NCBI GenBank assembly: GCA_030762175.1
Contig: CM060831.1
Location: forward strand, 136,088,001-136,152,000
Source of the DNA: Metallyticus violacea
Lineage: Eukaryota; Arthropoda; Insecta; Mantodea; Metallyticidae
DNA length: 64,000 nt
Direction: 5' to 3'
A model generated the notes under the pieces. It worked only from the letters and a program-made list of their open reading frames with translations, had not been told where the DNA came from and ran no database searches. A program made the position numbers and the translations under genes. Below are positions 45,527 to 57,545 of the stretch, piece by piece. Position 1 is the stretch's first letter. Each line of letters begins with the position of its first letter.

Positions 45527-45767
45527 CTTGCGGGTTCAACTCCGGCCAAGGTCGTTGGATTTTTTTCCCCCGGAGTAAAAATCCTAAGTATGGCTTCCTT
45601 CGGGAGAGAAGTAAAGCTTTGGGTCCCATGTCATAGATTTACGGCACCTCAAGGTTGAAAGAAGAGGCCTCTTTGCAAAATTTGTCGGCCGTTTTACGCC
45701 CTGAATTGAATGGGACGCCGATGACCTGCGATGTTAAAGAGCGCCCGTAAATAAACCAAATGAACAA
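45527..45767 (+). mobile_element. SINE-B copy, 5' truncated in the tRNA head
   Basis: Starts at the B-box part of the head (CCTTGCGGGTTCAACTCCGG), then body and 3' end (GATGTTAAAGAGCGCCCG). A short internal deletion removes the AAAAAGAA block. Confidence 0.92.
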
Positions 45768-46718
45768 ATCTTATAAATTTATTTAATAATAATTATCATT
45801 TTCATTAGTTTTAAATGCAATTTAATGCCACATTTCCTATGTAGTTCATAACATTTTTATGTTTGTATTTAATTATATCTAATCTTAAATGTTGATATCT
45901 TTTCCTTCTTATTTTAATAGGTAATATAGCTATCCCATTTTGATATAAGCATTTGTTCTCTCAGAAATTTGGTTTACTCACAATGCCAGATGTTACCTAA
46001 TTCTTCATTATTGCACATCGTTCCTCAAGTTATCCATATTTTATCCCTCTTAAACACATCACTCCATAAATAAACCACACAAGTATTTCCGTCCCTGCTT
46101 TATCACAAATTTAAATATATCAAGCGTGCCAAAAATGTATTCACACTTTCACAGTAGATATCTATTTAACATATTTCAAAGTTGGACCGAAAAACAACAG
46201 TAATGTTTAGTCCGCCAACACGAATAACAATTGCACGCATTCGAGACAAATTTGAGACCCATGGTACCGTATACCGTAGAAAACCAGCTACACTGGCAGC
46301 ACTTCGGAAAGAAATTGAAACGGTATGTGCTGCAATCGCCGAGGACACTTTCACAAACTTCGCTCAATCAGTAGTTCAACGTACTCAGAAGTGTTTCGAA
46401 GGCGATGGTGGGCATTTTGAGCAACTGTTGTAACTGTAAAAGTCTAAGATGATTAGTGCTCATCATTTTCTGTTGGCGATTCAGTTTTGTTATGTTAACA
46501 CAGTTTTTTCTTTGCTTGAAGTGCGTATACATTTTTTGGCACCCTTGTATATTTCTCTCCTCCAGTTATTTTTCAAGGTTATATATATAATATTTTAAAG
46601 ATCCTTTATCTTTAAAAACTATCCTAGTTCCTGATTTTCAACGTTATTTATTCAAGTTTTATCTCTTTCCAAAAACATATCCCCAATCTATCTATATTGA
46701 TCCCATACCAATTTATTG

Positions 46719-46752
<34 letters not shown>

Positions 46753-47060
46753 GAATTCTATGAATCCAAGTTTATTTTCGTTTAATATTCTTTCGAATTC
46801 ATAGATATTATTTTAGATATTCTGTTTGTCTAGTTTCCATATTCTGGATCAATATTGTTACACTCTAATATTTTATTTTATACTGTAATACCTTTATTTT
46901 AAATAAGACATTGGGAGATGAGTTAGGAAATTCGATGATGAATTTCCAAAATAATATATGCTCAACATCTAACGATTTATATTTTTATGCTCTGTTCCAT
47001 ATACTATTTTTCTCTCCACTCTTGAACTATTATTCTTTTCAGACATTTTATTTGTATATG
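45768..47060 (-). pseudogene. LINE ORF2 C-terminus, split by a DD41D deletion derivative
   Basis: Minus strand right of the insert: YGINIDRLG-like near 46690, then VFKDKGSLKYY near 46620, matching IKGSLKLYR of the copy at 35.4 kb. Left of the insert: QGRKYLCGLFMEW near 46090, a Cys/His segment with RCAI and SGIV near 46020, and NQISERTNAYIKMG near 45960. The two halves join across the TA-flanked 428-bp element. A 34-base T run at 46719-46750 lies inside. Strongly decayed, so the assignment rests mainly on comparison with the copies at 14.5, 24.5 and 35 kb. Confidence 0.5.
46120..46547 (+). mobile_element. DD41D-like element, 428-bp internal-deletion derivative (MITE-like)
   Basis: Ends TCAAGCGTGCCAAAAATG and CATTTTTTGGCACCCTTG are inverted copies, flanked by TA at 46118-46119 and 46548-46549. 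Inside, an 83-codon open frame (46182-46433) joins the N-terminal DNA-binding end (ARIRDKFETHGT) directly to the C-terminal block (VYRRKPATLAALRKEIE ... GGHFEQLL). The whole catalytic region is missing while both termini and the frame are kept. It cannot transpose alone but could be moved by an active relative. Confidence 0.88.
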
Positions 47061-49675
47061 AGGTATTTTGTTTAGACAGAATTTAACCACACATATAGAC
47101 TCATTTTTCTTAATACATGTTTTCTTGTAATCCGTACACCACAATAACTTCACCGAATTCCCATAGGCGACCATGCATGCAGTACTCTAGTTCACGTACA
47201 AGGCACGATGTCATATACAAGCAATAATTACATTTCTTCGCCTTGAAAATTTGGTTTTGTTCTCGACGCAGTAACAAGCGGTTACAACATAAAAGCAGAA
47301 CAATAGACATGGTCTCAATGACGTGTTACTAAGGAGAATGCAAGTTGCTACAGCTTTTAACGTACCTCGACGGGAAATAATGCATCAGTGTGCCTTTCCT
47401 TTACATTATTATCATAAACAAATACGTCTGAAGTTGTCTTTCTAGGTTGAAGCATTATTTATGGCGTCCATGTTAAGTGGGTCATTGCCGATAACGATCA
47501 CGAAACAGGATTTGTTATAGGAACTTTAATTCATGTTCGAAAATTTCTTGCTGACCTCAAGATAAAATTTTATATGCTGCGTGAAAGCCAGAACCATACG
47601 TGTGACGCTTATGGTTTAAAGCGTCTATACCCAGGTGCACCAGAGTTGATGGGCTGAATGGAAGTTTCATCAGCTGTATAAAATTTAGGGGGGGAGGTAT
47701 TAACTTGACTCTTCCGGCCACTTAATCCTCTTTTTTACATCCTTTATTATTGCTTATTCTTTTTTGGGAAAGCAGGAATACAGTGAATATCTCTTTGTAT
47801 GCGTATCTCTGAAAAATAGGTACATCTAACACCCACTGATTTTATAACACAATTTTCTTAAGCATTTACAATTGCATTGATCTGAATCGGTTGACGCATA
47901 AAAGGAGAAAGAAACAAAAGAAAGAGGCTGAAGAAAAGATTGAAACAAAACATACTGAAGTATCTGATATCAAGAAAATTTTCTACTCAATTTATTTATA
48001 TGTTTTTGAACAAAGAAAAAGAAGGTTAGCTAAGAAATAATCAAATAAATAATATGTAATTCATATTATGAACTGATTCCCCTTAGAGGTGATGGATATT
48101 ATATATCTATAAGCAAATGTGAGAGTATGCATATCATTTGATATGTAATCCATTTTTTTAATTAAGATTTTAGTATATCCAAAATTTTGCGAACCTCGGT
48201 TCTGACCATACAAGTTGTAGCTATATGTATTTCTTATATTTTTAAAAATTATTCTTCTGCTATTTCATATTTTATTCTATTTTAATCTTGTATTAAAATA
48301 TTTTGTATTTATTAATTTTGTAATGCTGAATATATATGTTTTATATTTTATTTTGAATATCTAATGTAATATCTTGTGCTAAATCTAGAGCACAGGGGAA
48401 CGTACTGCTAAAAGACCTGTCAATCAGCTAGGTATTTGCAGTGTTAAGAAGAAAAATGCCAGATTATGCTTTGGCGGTTGTCCCTTCCTGATAATTGAAG
48501 TATATATTCCATTGAGTACAGACAACTTTCAACTTTCATACGTGTAACTTAAAATATACTACAAAATGTCCTTTATTTCAATGTATGTAACATACGGCAT
48601 TTAACACGAATATTAATTTTATCTAAAATATGTAATTTTTTAAAAAGATGTATCGTGCGAAATGTGTAAAAATGTTTAGTGTTAAGGCTAAATATAATTA
48701 TTCTAATAGCCTAATTTTTGGAATTTAAACAGATTTATACCAAAGAAATAATGTGTAATTACATAAAAATCCGGGTTGTAATAATAATGTGGAACGACTA
48801 TCTCTAAAAAGACCTTTCAACCAAGCACTATTGTAGAAATGCATTAACAAATTGCTTCTAATGCTGCTGTGATGTGTGTTGCAGTTTCTTAAAGGCCTGT
48901 TGCAACTTTTACCACGAGTTGTGGTAGAGATTGTTCAAGAACATCTGTGGGCAGTTTCTCATTTGCCATTCCCTGTAATTTTATGGTAATAAAACACTGT
49001 CACACAGTTATTATGGTTGTTGATTGAATCACAATAGCAATGATTTAAAACAATAAGCGCTTCGTGGTCACGGTTCTGATATCAAGCCCTGGTTCGTGTC
49101 ATCAGGATCAACTTAACAACATATATTAAACCACGACCTTTCTTCTCTATGCTATTCATGCTCGAAGTTGTGACTTCGCTATTTTTCTATGTTTGCGGTT
49201 GATTATCTGGTGAGATGTTGAACAGGATTCTAAACGCATGCCGATTGAAAACAATGCACATACGCAAAGCCAATTTAATTTTATTTAACTCTTATGATAA
49301 TTGGATTTTATTAAAATTGGATTTTTGATCGAGGTGATTTTGGTGGATTTTGATATAAATTTTATCACACTGCAGTAAATAAGGACAGTTTAAAAAGGTA
49401 ATAACGTTTTAAAAATGAACATTTCGAAAGACCCTGTAATTTTTGTGCTAACTTTTAATCAACAAATGGCCCAGCATAAAGAAAAAAATAGTTGCAGATT
49501 TTTTTTCAGTATTTTAGTGCTTTTCTGCATATAAATATATTCGGTGTTGTTGAAACAGCTACTAGTGGTGGTGGTGGTGGTGGTTTACATTCAAATAAAT
49601 ACAACTGTCGCATGTGCCTTACAACCATATATGTTAATGTCGTCCTTATATCAATCAAAAAGTTCGTACATATAC
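47061..49675. other. No recognisable gene; one CTGATGA-containing segment
   Basis: About 2.6 kb of AT-rich sequence. The minus strand at 49105-49099 reads CTGATGA, followed by GAACCGTGACCACGAAGCGC. This is faintly reminiscent of repeat E but lacks the GAAA and paired stems. A GGT array lies at 49565-49582. Confidence 0.4.
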
Positions 49676-49925
49676 ACACATATACTTACATACATACACA
49701 CATACCTATATACATATAAATCTACATGCATACATATAAATCTACATGCATACATATTAATCTACGTGAATACATATAAATCTACGTGCATACATATAAA
49801 TCTACATCCATACATATTAATCTACATGCATACATATTAATCTACTTGCATACATATAAATCTACATGCATACATATTAATCTACGTGCATACATATAAA
49901 TCTACGTGCATACATATAAATATAC
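49676..49925. repeat. 20-bp minisatellite at a LINE 3' end
   Basis: About ten units of CATACATATAAATCTACATG with small variants (CATATTAATCTAC, GTGCATAC), preceded by CATA-type repeats. On the minus strand it begins immediately after the LINE 3' UTR at 49926. Confidence 0.95.
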
Positions 49926-50200
49926 AAATACTTCGATATATTTACGTTTTCTATCAGCAGTTTTATATACAAATACATAAACATGAATAGAACACTTACT
50001 CTTGAGCCTCCTTTCCGTTTACTCACACCCCCTCTCCATCTTCCCCCTCTTTACTATAGCCATTAACTTCTTTGTTAGGTCTTCACTAGAAATATTCCCA
50101 AATTGTGTATCTCGCATGTACCAACACTTCCCGGCAGATGTTCATACTTCTATTGGCATTTAAAAATTGCGGTGCTAAATGCTCGCTGAATGAAAACTGT
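49926..50200 (-). mobile_element. LINE family L-a, 3' end only
   Basis: The minus strand matches the copies at 14454-14890 and 24150-24400. It has FGNISSEDLTKKLMAI-like codons (ORF end), then AAGTGTTCTATTCATG and AACGTAAATATATCGAAGTA of the 3' UTR, ending at GTATTTGTATA next to the minisatellite. Heavily 5' truncated. The 300 bp to its right (50201-50499) hold nothing recognisable apart from a 23-base A run at 50461-50483. Confidence 0.75.
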
Positions 50201-50499
50201 TCATATTTTCTGATTCCTTACCACATGGAATCTCTCAAACCAGCCTTAGTTTTGTTTCATAGGGTTACAGTTTTTCAGAAATAGGTATTATAGAAAATGA
50301 CATTTTTAATTTTTTGTTCATTGAGCAGATACATAAAATAAATGTTCTTAAAGAATCAAAGAAAATAATAAATTGTTCACCGTATGAATGGGTAAATCAT
50401 AAGATTGGATCAGAAAAAAATTGAAAACTGGCCACAAAACAGCAATTTAGTTCCTTGGACAAAAAAAAAAAAAAAAAAAAAAAGTGAAGTATGAATCAT

Positions 50500-50990
50500 T
50501 GATTTCTCTTCTAATGTCCTTCTTCCACCACTTCGTATTAAATTAGGTCTAATGAAGCAATTTGTTGCTGCTCTGAACAAGGATAGTGATTGTTTCAACT
50601 TTCTTGTTACAAAGTTCCGATAGCAGATTCGTGAGCTTATGCAGAATGAGACCTTTCCTCTGCCGATGTCCGAGTTGGAAAAGTCAGCATGGTTGGCATA
50701 CAAAAAATGATAGAAAACTTTCTTGGCAGCAAAAAATCTGAGAACTATAAAGAAATTGCGGAGGAAATGTTACAACATTTTAGAACTCTAGAGTGTAGAG
50801 TGAGCGTTAAAGTGCATTTTATCATCAGCCATATTGATTATTTCCTTGCGAATCTGGTGAAGAACAGGGTGAGCGGTTTCATAAAGGCATTAAAACAATG
50901 GAAACCACTATCAAGGCTATGTCAATGATGGCTGGTTACTGTCGGTGTGTGAAAAGAAACATAGTGAAGGACATATCAGAACTTGAAAAA
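50500..50990 (+). pseudogene. Remnant of a conserved repeat-encoded insect protein
   Basis: Reading across frames gives VLLPPLRIKLGLMKQFVAAL near 50516, then a gap, QIRELMQNETFPLPMSELEK and SAWLAYK, then ENFLGSKKSENYKEIAEEML, CRVSVKVHFIISHIDYF and, after a shift, MAGYCRCVKR. I recognise this order (LLPPLHIKLGLMKQFV, SVKVHFxxSHxDYFPxNLG, GERFHQDI, YCWxLKR) from a protein that recurs in many insect genomes, apparently as part of a transposable element. I cannot name its superfamily with confidence. Stops, shifts and a deletion make it a pseudogene. Confidence 0.6.
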
Positions 50991-52385
50991 AAAAAAAAAA
51001 AAATGAAGTTTTCATGACCCTAATAATGGAAAAAAAAAATGGAATTTCATAATTATTGACATATAGCTCTCTCGTTGCAATACATTTGTTAATATTTAAG
51101 TTAAAATGAAATGTACAAAAACAGCTTTGTCTTAGCAATATTATTAAAAATTAATATTTCATTAAAATGTGATTTTGTTCGAAAAAACTAGCCCGATATG
51201 GTAACGCTGAAGCACATTTCAATTTATGGCATTCATATTACATATATCTAGGTGGAAAAATATGAAAAAATAATGTATACCAGTGTTTTAAATAACCTTT
51301 CGAACAGTCGATTATCGATATATGTATCAATAAAACATTTTAATGCATTGTAGCTAGAATAAGAGTTGTTTAGAAGTTTAAGTAACTGTCTAGATTTTAA
51401 TAAACACATATAAAATACTTATTAAACAAATTAATAAATAAATAATAACTGAAATGTGATAACTTATTACTTAGTTAAACGTAAAAGCACAAGAACTACA
51501 AATTGTGTGTGCGAGAGTCGAAGAAAACGGCTAACAAATTAGAGGAGCAGAGAAATACAGAAATTTGCTGGACACAGAACAATCGAGACACCCAGGAGCA
51601 ACGTAATACCGTCCTGGAAACGCATCAACGAACCAAAAAAACGTGCCAGACTTCAACCAGCAAATGCGTTAATAGGTAACACAGTGTCGGCACATTTGAT
51701 TATCATAATGCATTAATTTTAAGCACATGGTTCATTAAGCAATCACTTTTACCCTCTAGACATGGCTTTTTCGTTATAGTCGCTATGCTACTCGCCGTGA
51801 AGAAGGTTCCTTAGTTACAGCACGCCGTTTGCGGTGTTTTTCCTTGCCGATTTTCCATATACTCAATAAGTGTTTGTAAAATGTGGCTAAGACCATAGTA
51901 TTATCATCCAGTGTTAAGGACTCTCTAAAACACTTTTACCTCAACCTCATTTTAAACCTCAGAATGTTCGTTAGTGTATATTTAGACACAATCAGCTTCT
52001 TCATAATGTCGTTCTCCTATGCTGGGCTAAGACGCCTTAGAAACAGTAAGGGAAGCAGCGATTGTAAAAGCACTGAGATTTGCACAAATGATGCATACTT
52101 CTTCTACCTCCCTAATCCTGAATATTTAGAGACCACTTTTTCTGCGTTTATAAACTACGCTGCCTTGCTTATTCTGTTTCGCTTTTTGGCTGTCCAGATC
52201 TTCTTAGAATAACACCTTTCTACAGGTGGACAAACCTCAGATTAAACTGCAAATTCTTTATCGTTCTACCTCTAAATCTCAATACATTATTTCTGTCCGT
52301 AACGTCAATCTCACATATAGAGACTTTACTAATAAACAAAGCCAGGAAGTTCAGGCATTTATTTCGGTTAAAATAGGCTGGTAAA
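50991..52385. other. No recognisable gene or element
   Basis: AT-rich. A 109-codon plus frame at 51883-52212 starts with GTG and has no recognised domain. A GC-richer patch at 51590-51660 was not identified. Confidence 0.4.
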
Positions 52386-52388
52386 AAA

Positions 52389-53483
52389 AAAATACACACA
52401 CTCTCTCTCTCACCCTCACACACTCTCTCTCACTCACACACTCTCACTCTCACACACACTCTCTCACTCTCACACACACTCTCTCACTCTCACACACTCT
52501 CTCTCACTCTCACACACTCTCTCACTCTCACACTCTCTCTCACTCTCACACACTCTCTCTCACTCTCACACACTCTCTCACTCACACACTCTCTCACTCT
52601 CACACTCTCTCTCACTCTCACACACTCTCTCTCACTCACACACTCTCACTCTCACACACACTCTCACTCTCACACACACTCTCTCACTCTCACACACTCT
52701 CTCTCACTCTCACACACGCTCTCTCACTCTCACACACTCTCTCACTCTCACACACTCTCTCTCACTCTCACACACTCTCTCTCACTCTCACACACTCTCT
52801 CACTCTCACACTCTCTCTCACTCTCACACACTCTCTCTCACTCACACACTCTCACTCTCACACACACTCTCTCACTCTCACACACACTCTCTCACTCTCA
52901 CACACTCCTCTCACTCTCTCTCACTCTCACACACTCTCTCTCACTCTCACACACTCTCTCTCACTCTCACACACTCTCTCTCATTCTCATACTCTCACTC
53001 TCACACTCTCTCTCACTCACACACTCTCTCTCACTCTCACACACACTCTCTCACTCTCTCTCTCACTCTTAAAAATCCTAAGTATGGCTTCCTTCGGAAG
53101 GGAAGTAAAGCCGTGGGTCCCGTGTCGTACATTTACGGCACGAAAAAGAACCTCAAGCCTGAAAGAGAGGCCTCTGAGCAAAATTTGTCGGCCGTTTCAC
53201 GCCCTGAGTTGAATGGGACGCTGATGACCTGAGATGTTAAAGAGCGTCCATAAATAAATCAATCAATCAATAAATCTCTCACTCTCACTCTCACACTCTC
53301 TCTCTCACTCACACACTCTCTCTCACTCTCACACTCTCTCTCACACTCTATCTCTCAATCTCACACTCTGTCTCACTCTCACACTCTGTCTCACTCTCAC
53401 ACTCTGTCTCACTCTCACACACTCTCTCTCACTCTCACACTTTCTCTCACTCCCACACTCTCTCTCACTCACTCTCTCTCTCT
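52389..53483. repeat. CT/CA compound satellite array (~1.1 kb)
   Basis: Irregular higher-order array built of CTCTCTCACTCTCACACA-like units. The plus strand is almost pure pyrimidine plus A. A SINE-B (53070-53274) interrupts it. Right of the SINE the unit drifts (CTCACACTCTGT). Confidence 0.95.
53070..53274 (+). mobile_element. SINE-B copy, 5' truncated, inside the CT/CA array
   Basis: Starts at TTAAAAATCCTAAGTATGG (tRNA head missing) and runs to TAAATCAATCAATCAATAAA. It is one of the copies closest to the family consensus, suggesting a recent insertion. The array continues on both sides. Confidence 0.95.
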
Positions 53484-56230
53484 AAATACTGAAAATAGGC
53501 AGTAATATAATTCAAATAAGCATTTACTAAAAGTGAAAACACGTGATTAAAGAAAGTAGCTTATTTAAGACACTTAATACTTTCTTTATCACACAATTAA
53601 AGTACTTAAGCTTACTTTTCATGATAACAAGCAACAACAAGGTCGTTTTTCATGGTATCAACTATCATAGTCAGCCGCTTTTCATCATGGAAAAATTGCA
53701 TTCTACTTTTACTGAAGTGATTGGAGTATATTTAAAACAAACAGAACATTCACCTTTCAAGATATCATAGAAATGTTGATCAAGACAAAGTAAAATAATT
53801 TTGAATTCAATAATCCTGGTGAATGAGCAACAGATAGCAATGGTTTCTGGTCTAGTTCACTGTTTATGGGTTTATAGGGGAATCAAGTTAATATCTCTCT
53901 ACTTCCATACCGAAAACATTGTAGGGACTGTTTATTGTACAGCTAACCGTTCTCATGTTGTCGTTTGGAATTGTTTGTTACATTTATGCAGCTGAGAAGT
54001 TACCCTCACCACAATTTTTGTAGAATTTTCTCGCGTAAATAGATACAAGATCATTTCCCAGGACCATTCAAAACTACAGTACTACATCCTATTTCTTGGC
54101 ATACGTTTGTCTGAGGTAAACTTGCGTTTTTTCACTAATGAAGGTTCTGCTATTTAAAGAGCTTAAGTGAATAGGTTGAGGAGAAAGTTTTTGACCGCTT
54201 GAAAAGAAATAAATATAAACAAAATTCTCAATACATATTTCTTTGGTGTGAAAATCCCATTTAATTTTATAACTTTTTTTCATTTCGATATATTGAAATT
54301 TTTATGTGGTTTTTAAAATGGGTAAACAATCGCAGAAAAATCCGTAACAATCCTAAAATGACAAAAAAAGGTTTCATAACTTCAAAAATAGTAGGTGAAA
54401 GAAGCCAAAACAGGTAAAAAGAGCAAAAATACCTACCGGCCCAAATGATCAGAAACACGATCATTTCTATCTGACTCTTACCTTGCAGACAGAAAAGGCA
54501 TTTTGCCTAACTTTCGGCCCTGGTTATAAACTTTATCACTTATGCGGAATTTTACGTTTCGGCTACTAGCTGTACTACTAGCTCCTATCTATGCCGCTTC
54601 CCTTTCTCTCTGTCATGTCCTTGAACATCGCTTTCTGAATCTGTTCACTCCGGTCTCACGACAGTATACCTTTATTCACGAAAATGGTCAGTCAATTAAC
54701 TCTACAGCAAAGCAAAATTCCGAATTTTCCTAATCGATTATCTCCTTCCACATTTGTAACTCGCGATATTGTACAAAAAATTAAATTACTGGTTCTATGT
54801 GAAATAAAAACCAAGATCGAAAACGTATCTTTCTAATAGAGGGGGAAAGGGAGGAGGAGATTTACCATTCCCAAAATTGGTGCAACAACTTAGATTTCGT
54901 AATATAAGTGAAACATTAGCAATTAAATCTGAAACTTTACTTATATCATATGAGTTAGAATGCTTTTTCTAGATAAAATGCCTGTTTAGCACAGCAACTA
55001 TGATAGTTGCATGTACGCTTTAGGAAGCAGCGTTGAAGTCTGACGCCATCGGTTATGGCATGCTTAGCATTCGGAACGAAAACAGCGTGAGTAGACAATG
55101 TTAGTAATCAGACATCGGAATATCTAAGCACTAAAACTGGAATGGAGCGAAATGAAGTTATATTGGTACTGGAATAAATAAATGGGATGTATACAATAAA
55201 TCACGATCTACAAAGCATCCTCTCCCCTTACGCCTATCACTCATCAGTTCTAGCGTATCAACTTGACAGTGTCTCACAGAATGTGTTCTTGATTGTTTGC
55301 GTTTTCCTAATTTGATGTTAAGTGCTTAAAAATTCCGTCGAATGTTTTATAAATAACACCGGTATTCTGTAGATATTATGAAATATCGCATTTTGGTGCA
55401 CTAGAATCCGAGTACAGCAGCACTCAGCTTTTAATTTTTTTTAAAAAAAATATAATGATTAATATGATCTTTCAAATGAAAAGTTTTAGCTTAAAAAACA
55501 GGATCTTTGGGGTACTAAATTATCATTGGTTAGTTATATTAAAGAAATTCAATTCATTTATCCACAGCTTTGTGTTTATTTATTAAAGTGCTTGCTATAC
55601 ACTTTTGACACTATTATATTTGGGGTTAAGAGATGAAATAAGCAAAAAATAATTTTGCTTAAAGAAAAAATCTGCAAATATCGAACTGTTCATATGAAGT
55701 TCATTGTTGGTCACAACCCTGAGAAATATTATCAATATTATGAGGAAGGGTAAAGACATATTGTCTTTATTAAACAGCCCTCGCCGTTACGAATCCACTG
55801 TATTGAAGGCAACTGGTATGGGGTTTCAGATGTTAGAGAGGTTAGAAAACATTTGCGCTACAGCAATTTTAATCTATTTGATTGTGATTTATGTCATAGC
55901 TGACTGTTTTTGCTATGAGAAAACAAGACTGTTGACAACTTCAATAAAATATATGGAGATAATGCTGCAAACCGCAACCGCAGCAAAAATAATCCAGCAC
56001 TCCGGTTCGAATAAAAAAATCATTTGTAGCTACCGCTTAAAAGTAGCTCTAGCATGGGTTTCTATAAAAATACACAAGCTTCAGTTTGACATCAGCTGAC
56101 CAGATATCTAAGTAAAGTCGGTGTTTGTTAATAACACATGACTAGCAGAATGTTCTTAGACATTTTCCGTTAAAGGAGAGAAAGAAACGAGTGAATCCGA
56201 TCATTAGTTGTAGATTCGAACTAAGTCAAG
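53484..56230. other. No recognisable gene or element
   Basis: About 2.7 kb. A 63-codon frame at 54542-54733 starts with ATG and a hydrophobic, signal-peptide-like N-terminus (RLLAVLLAPIYAASLS), but nothing else supports a gene. A 131-codon frame at 55704-56099 was not recognised. Confidence 0.4.
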
Positions 56231-56232
56231 AG

Positions 56233-56474
56233 GGTCCTGGTGATGTAGTGGTAACCACACTTGCCTTCTAAACCCAAGATCGTGGGCTCAAACCCGGCCA
56301 GGATCGATGGATTTTTTCGGGCGTAAAAATACAAAGTATGACTCCTTTTGGAAGGAAAGTAAAGCCGTGGGTCCCATGTCGTACATTTACGGTATTTAAA
56401 AGAACGTCAAGCCTGAAGAAGAGGCCTCTGAGCAAAATTTGTCGGCCGTTTCACGCCCTGATTTGAATGGCACA
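56233..56474 (+). mobile_element. SINE-B copy, 3' truncated
   Basis: A good tRNA-like head (GGTCCTGGTGATGTAGTGG, CTTGCCTTCTAAACCC, GGGCTCAAACCCGG) and body are present. It stops at GATTTGAATGGCACAC, before the usual 3' end and tail. Loss of a SINE's 3' end is unusual for target-primed insertion, so a later deletion is likely. Confidence 0.92.
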
Positions 56475-57492
56475 CTAGAGTGTGCGCCTGTGGTGTGAGA
56501 CAATAATTGTGTATCATCAATCTCAGGCCCGCTTATAAATAATATATAGTTACGAGAAATCATATAGATATGGTTTGCACATGTATTTATAGGAAACAAG
56601 AACATATGACACTCTGCAAACATAAAAGGGAAGTTTGCCAGGAAAGGGGCTAGCATTTTACTCTGTGTGGGTCTCTTTGTAATGTTACTTCAGGTCAACT
56701 AGAACTTTTGAAAACAACCGATCTTAGGAATTTGGAAAGGTACAAGTTAGCTTTGTTATCATTTCCGAAAAGACTCGTGCAATAACTAAAAAAAATTTTA
56801 AAATTATGAACTTATAACATTTTCCGATACGCCTTTCTTTTTACAGTCTAGTTATTCATGTCTGTACCTAAGAACTAAGATCTAAGAATCGATCGTGGGA
56901 GGACCCTTTTCAAGTCTTAGATAAATAGCCAATGAAAGAGAAACGATATAAATTAGCATAAAAGCACACGAATAAGGGCATGTGTAGGAAGATCATATCA
57001 CGTGTTATTTAGAAAGCCATGCTGAATATATTTATAGCGCCTAGACCGACACAGGCAAATTAATAAAAGTAGTCGTAATGGACCGTTTGTTATTTGGGGC
57101 CAAAGTGAGTGGGAGAAGTGTAAGAAAAGGCGAAATAACACTGATACAGGAATTTACCAACTAGACAATTTACAAAAGTTATAGAAATAAGTGAGTCATT
57201 CATTTAAGTCAGGCCAGAGTTGAAGTGAAGATAGTTGATGTGAAAATAAAGTCTTGTGAAGGAACTCTCAATTAATCAAATCGATAGCGTAACGTTTTTC
57301 AAGATTCTATCGTGATCGGATAGGAATTATATTTATGACATTATGTTAATAAATGGTGAAAACTGGAACTACGAGTGTTATATTATTGTTTATCATCTCC
57401 TTTCTCTGTGATAGTGTATCACAAAAATGTTCAGCTGGGAAAGTGAGCTTATAGCTGAGGACTAAACATAAAAATAAATTATCACAAATATC
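56475..57492. other. No recognisable gene or element
   Basis: AT-rich spacer. No motif seen. Confidence 0.5.
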
Positions 57493-57545
57493 GCCGTAGG
57501 TGCCTCGGTAGTAAACACGGGCATTAAACACTATTAAAAAAAAAC
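57493..57545 (+). mobile_element. SINE-A 3' end fragment
   Basis: GGTGCCTCGGTAGTAAACAC and GGGCATTAAACACTATT with an A tail. About 50 bp remain. Confidence 0.85.

Noticed and set aside
49676..49925. Regular 20-bp spacing reminiscent of a CRISPR array
   Set aside because: The units are contiguous with no unique spacers and the sequence is eukaryotic. It is a minisatellite at a LINE end.
54542..54733. Small secreted peptide with signal-like N-terminus
   Set aside because: Only the hydrophobic start supports it. Frames of this length are expected by chance and nothing around it supports a gene.
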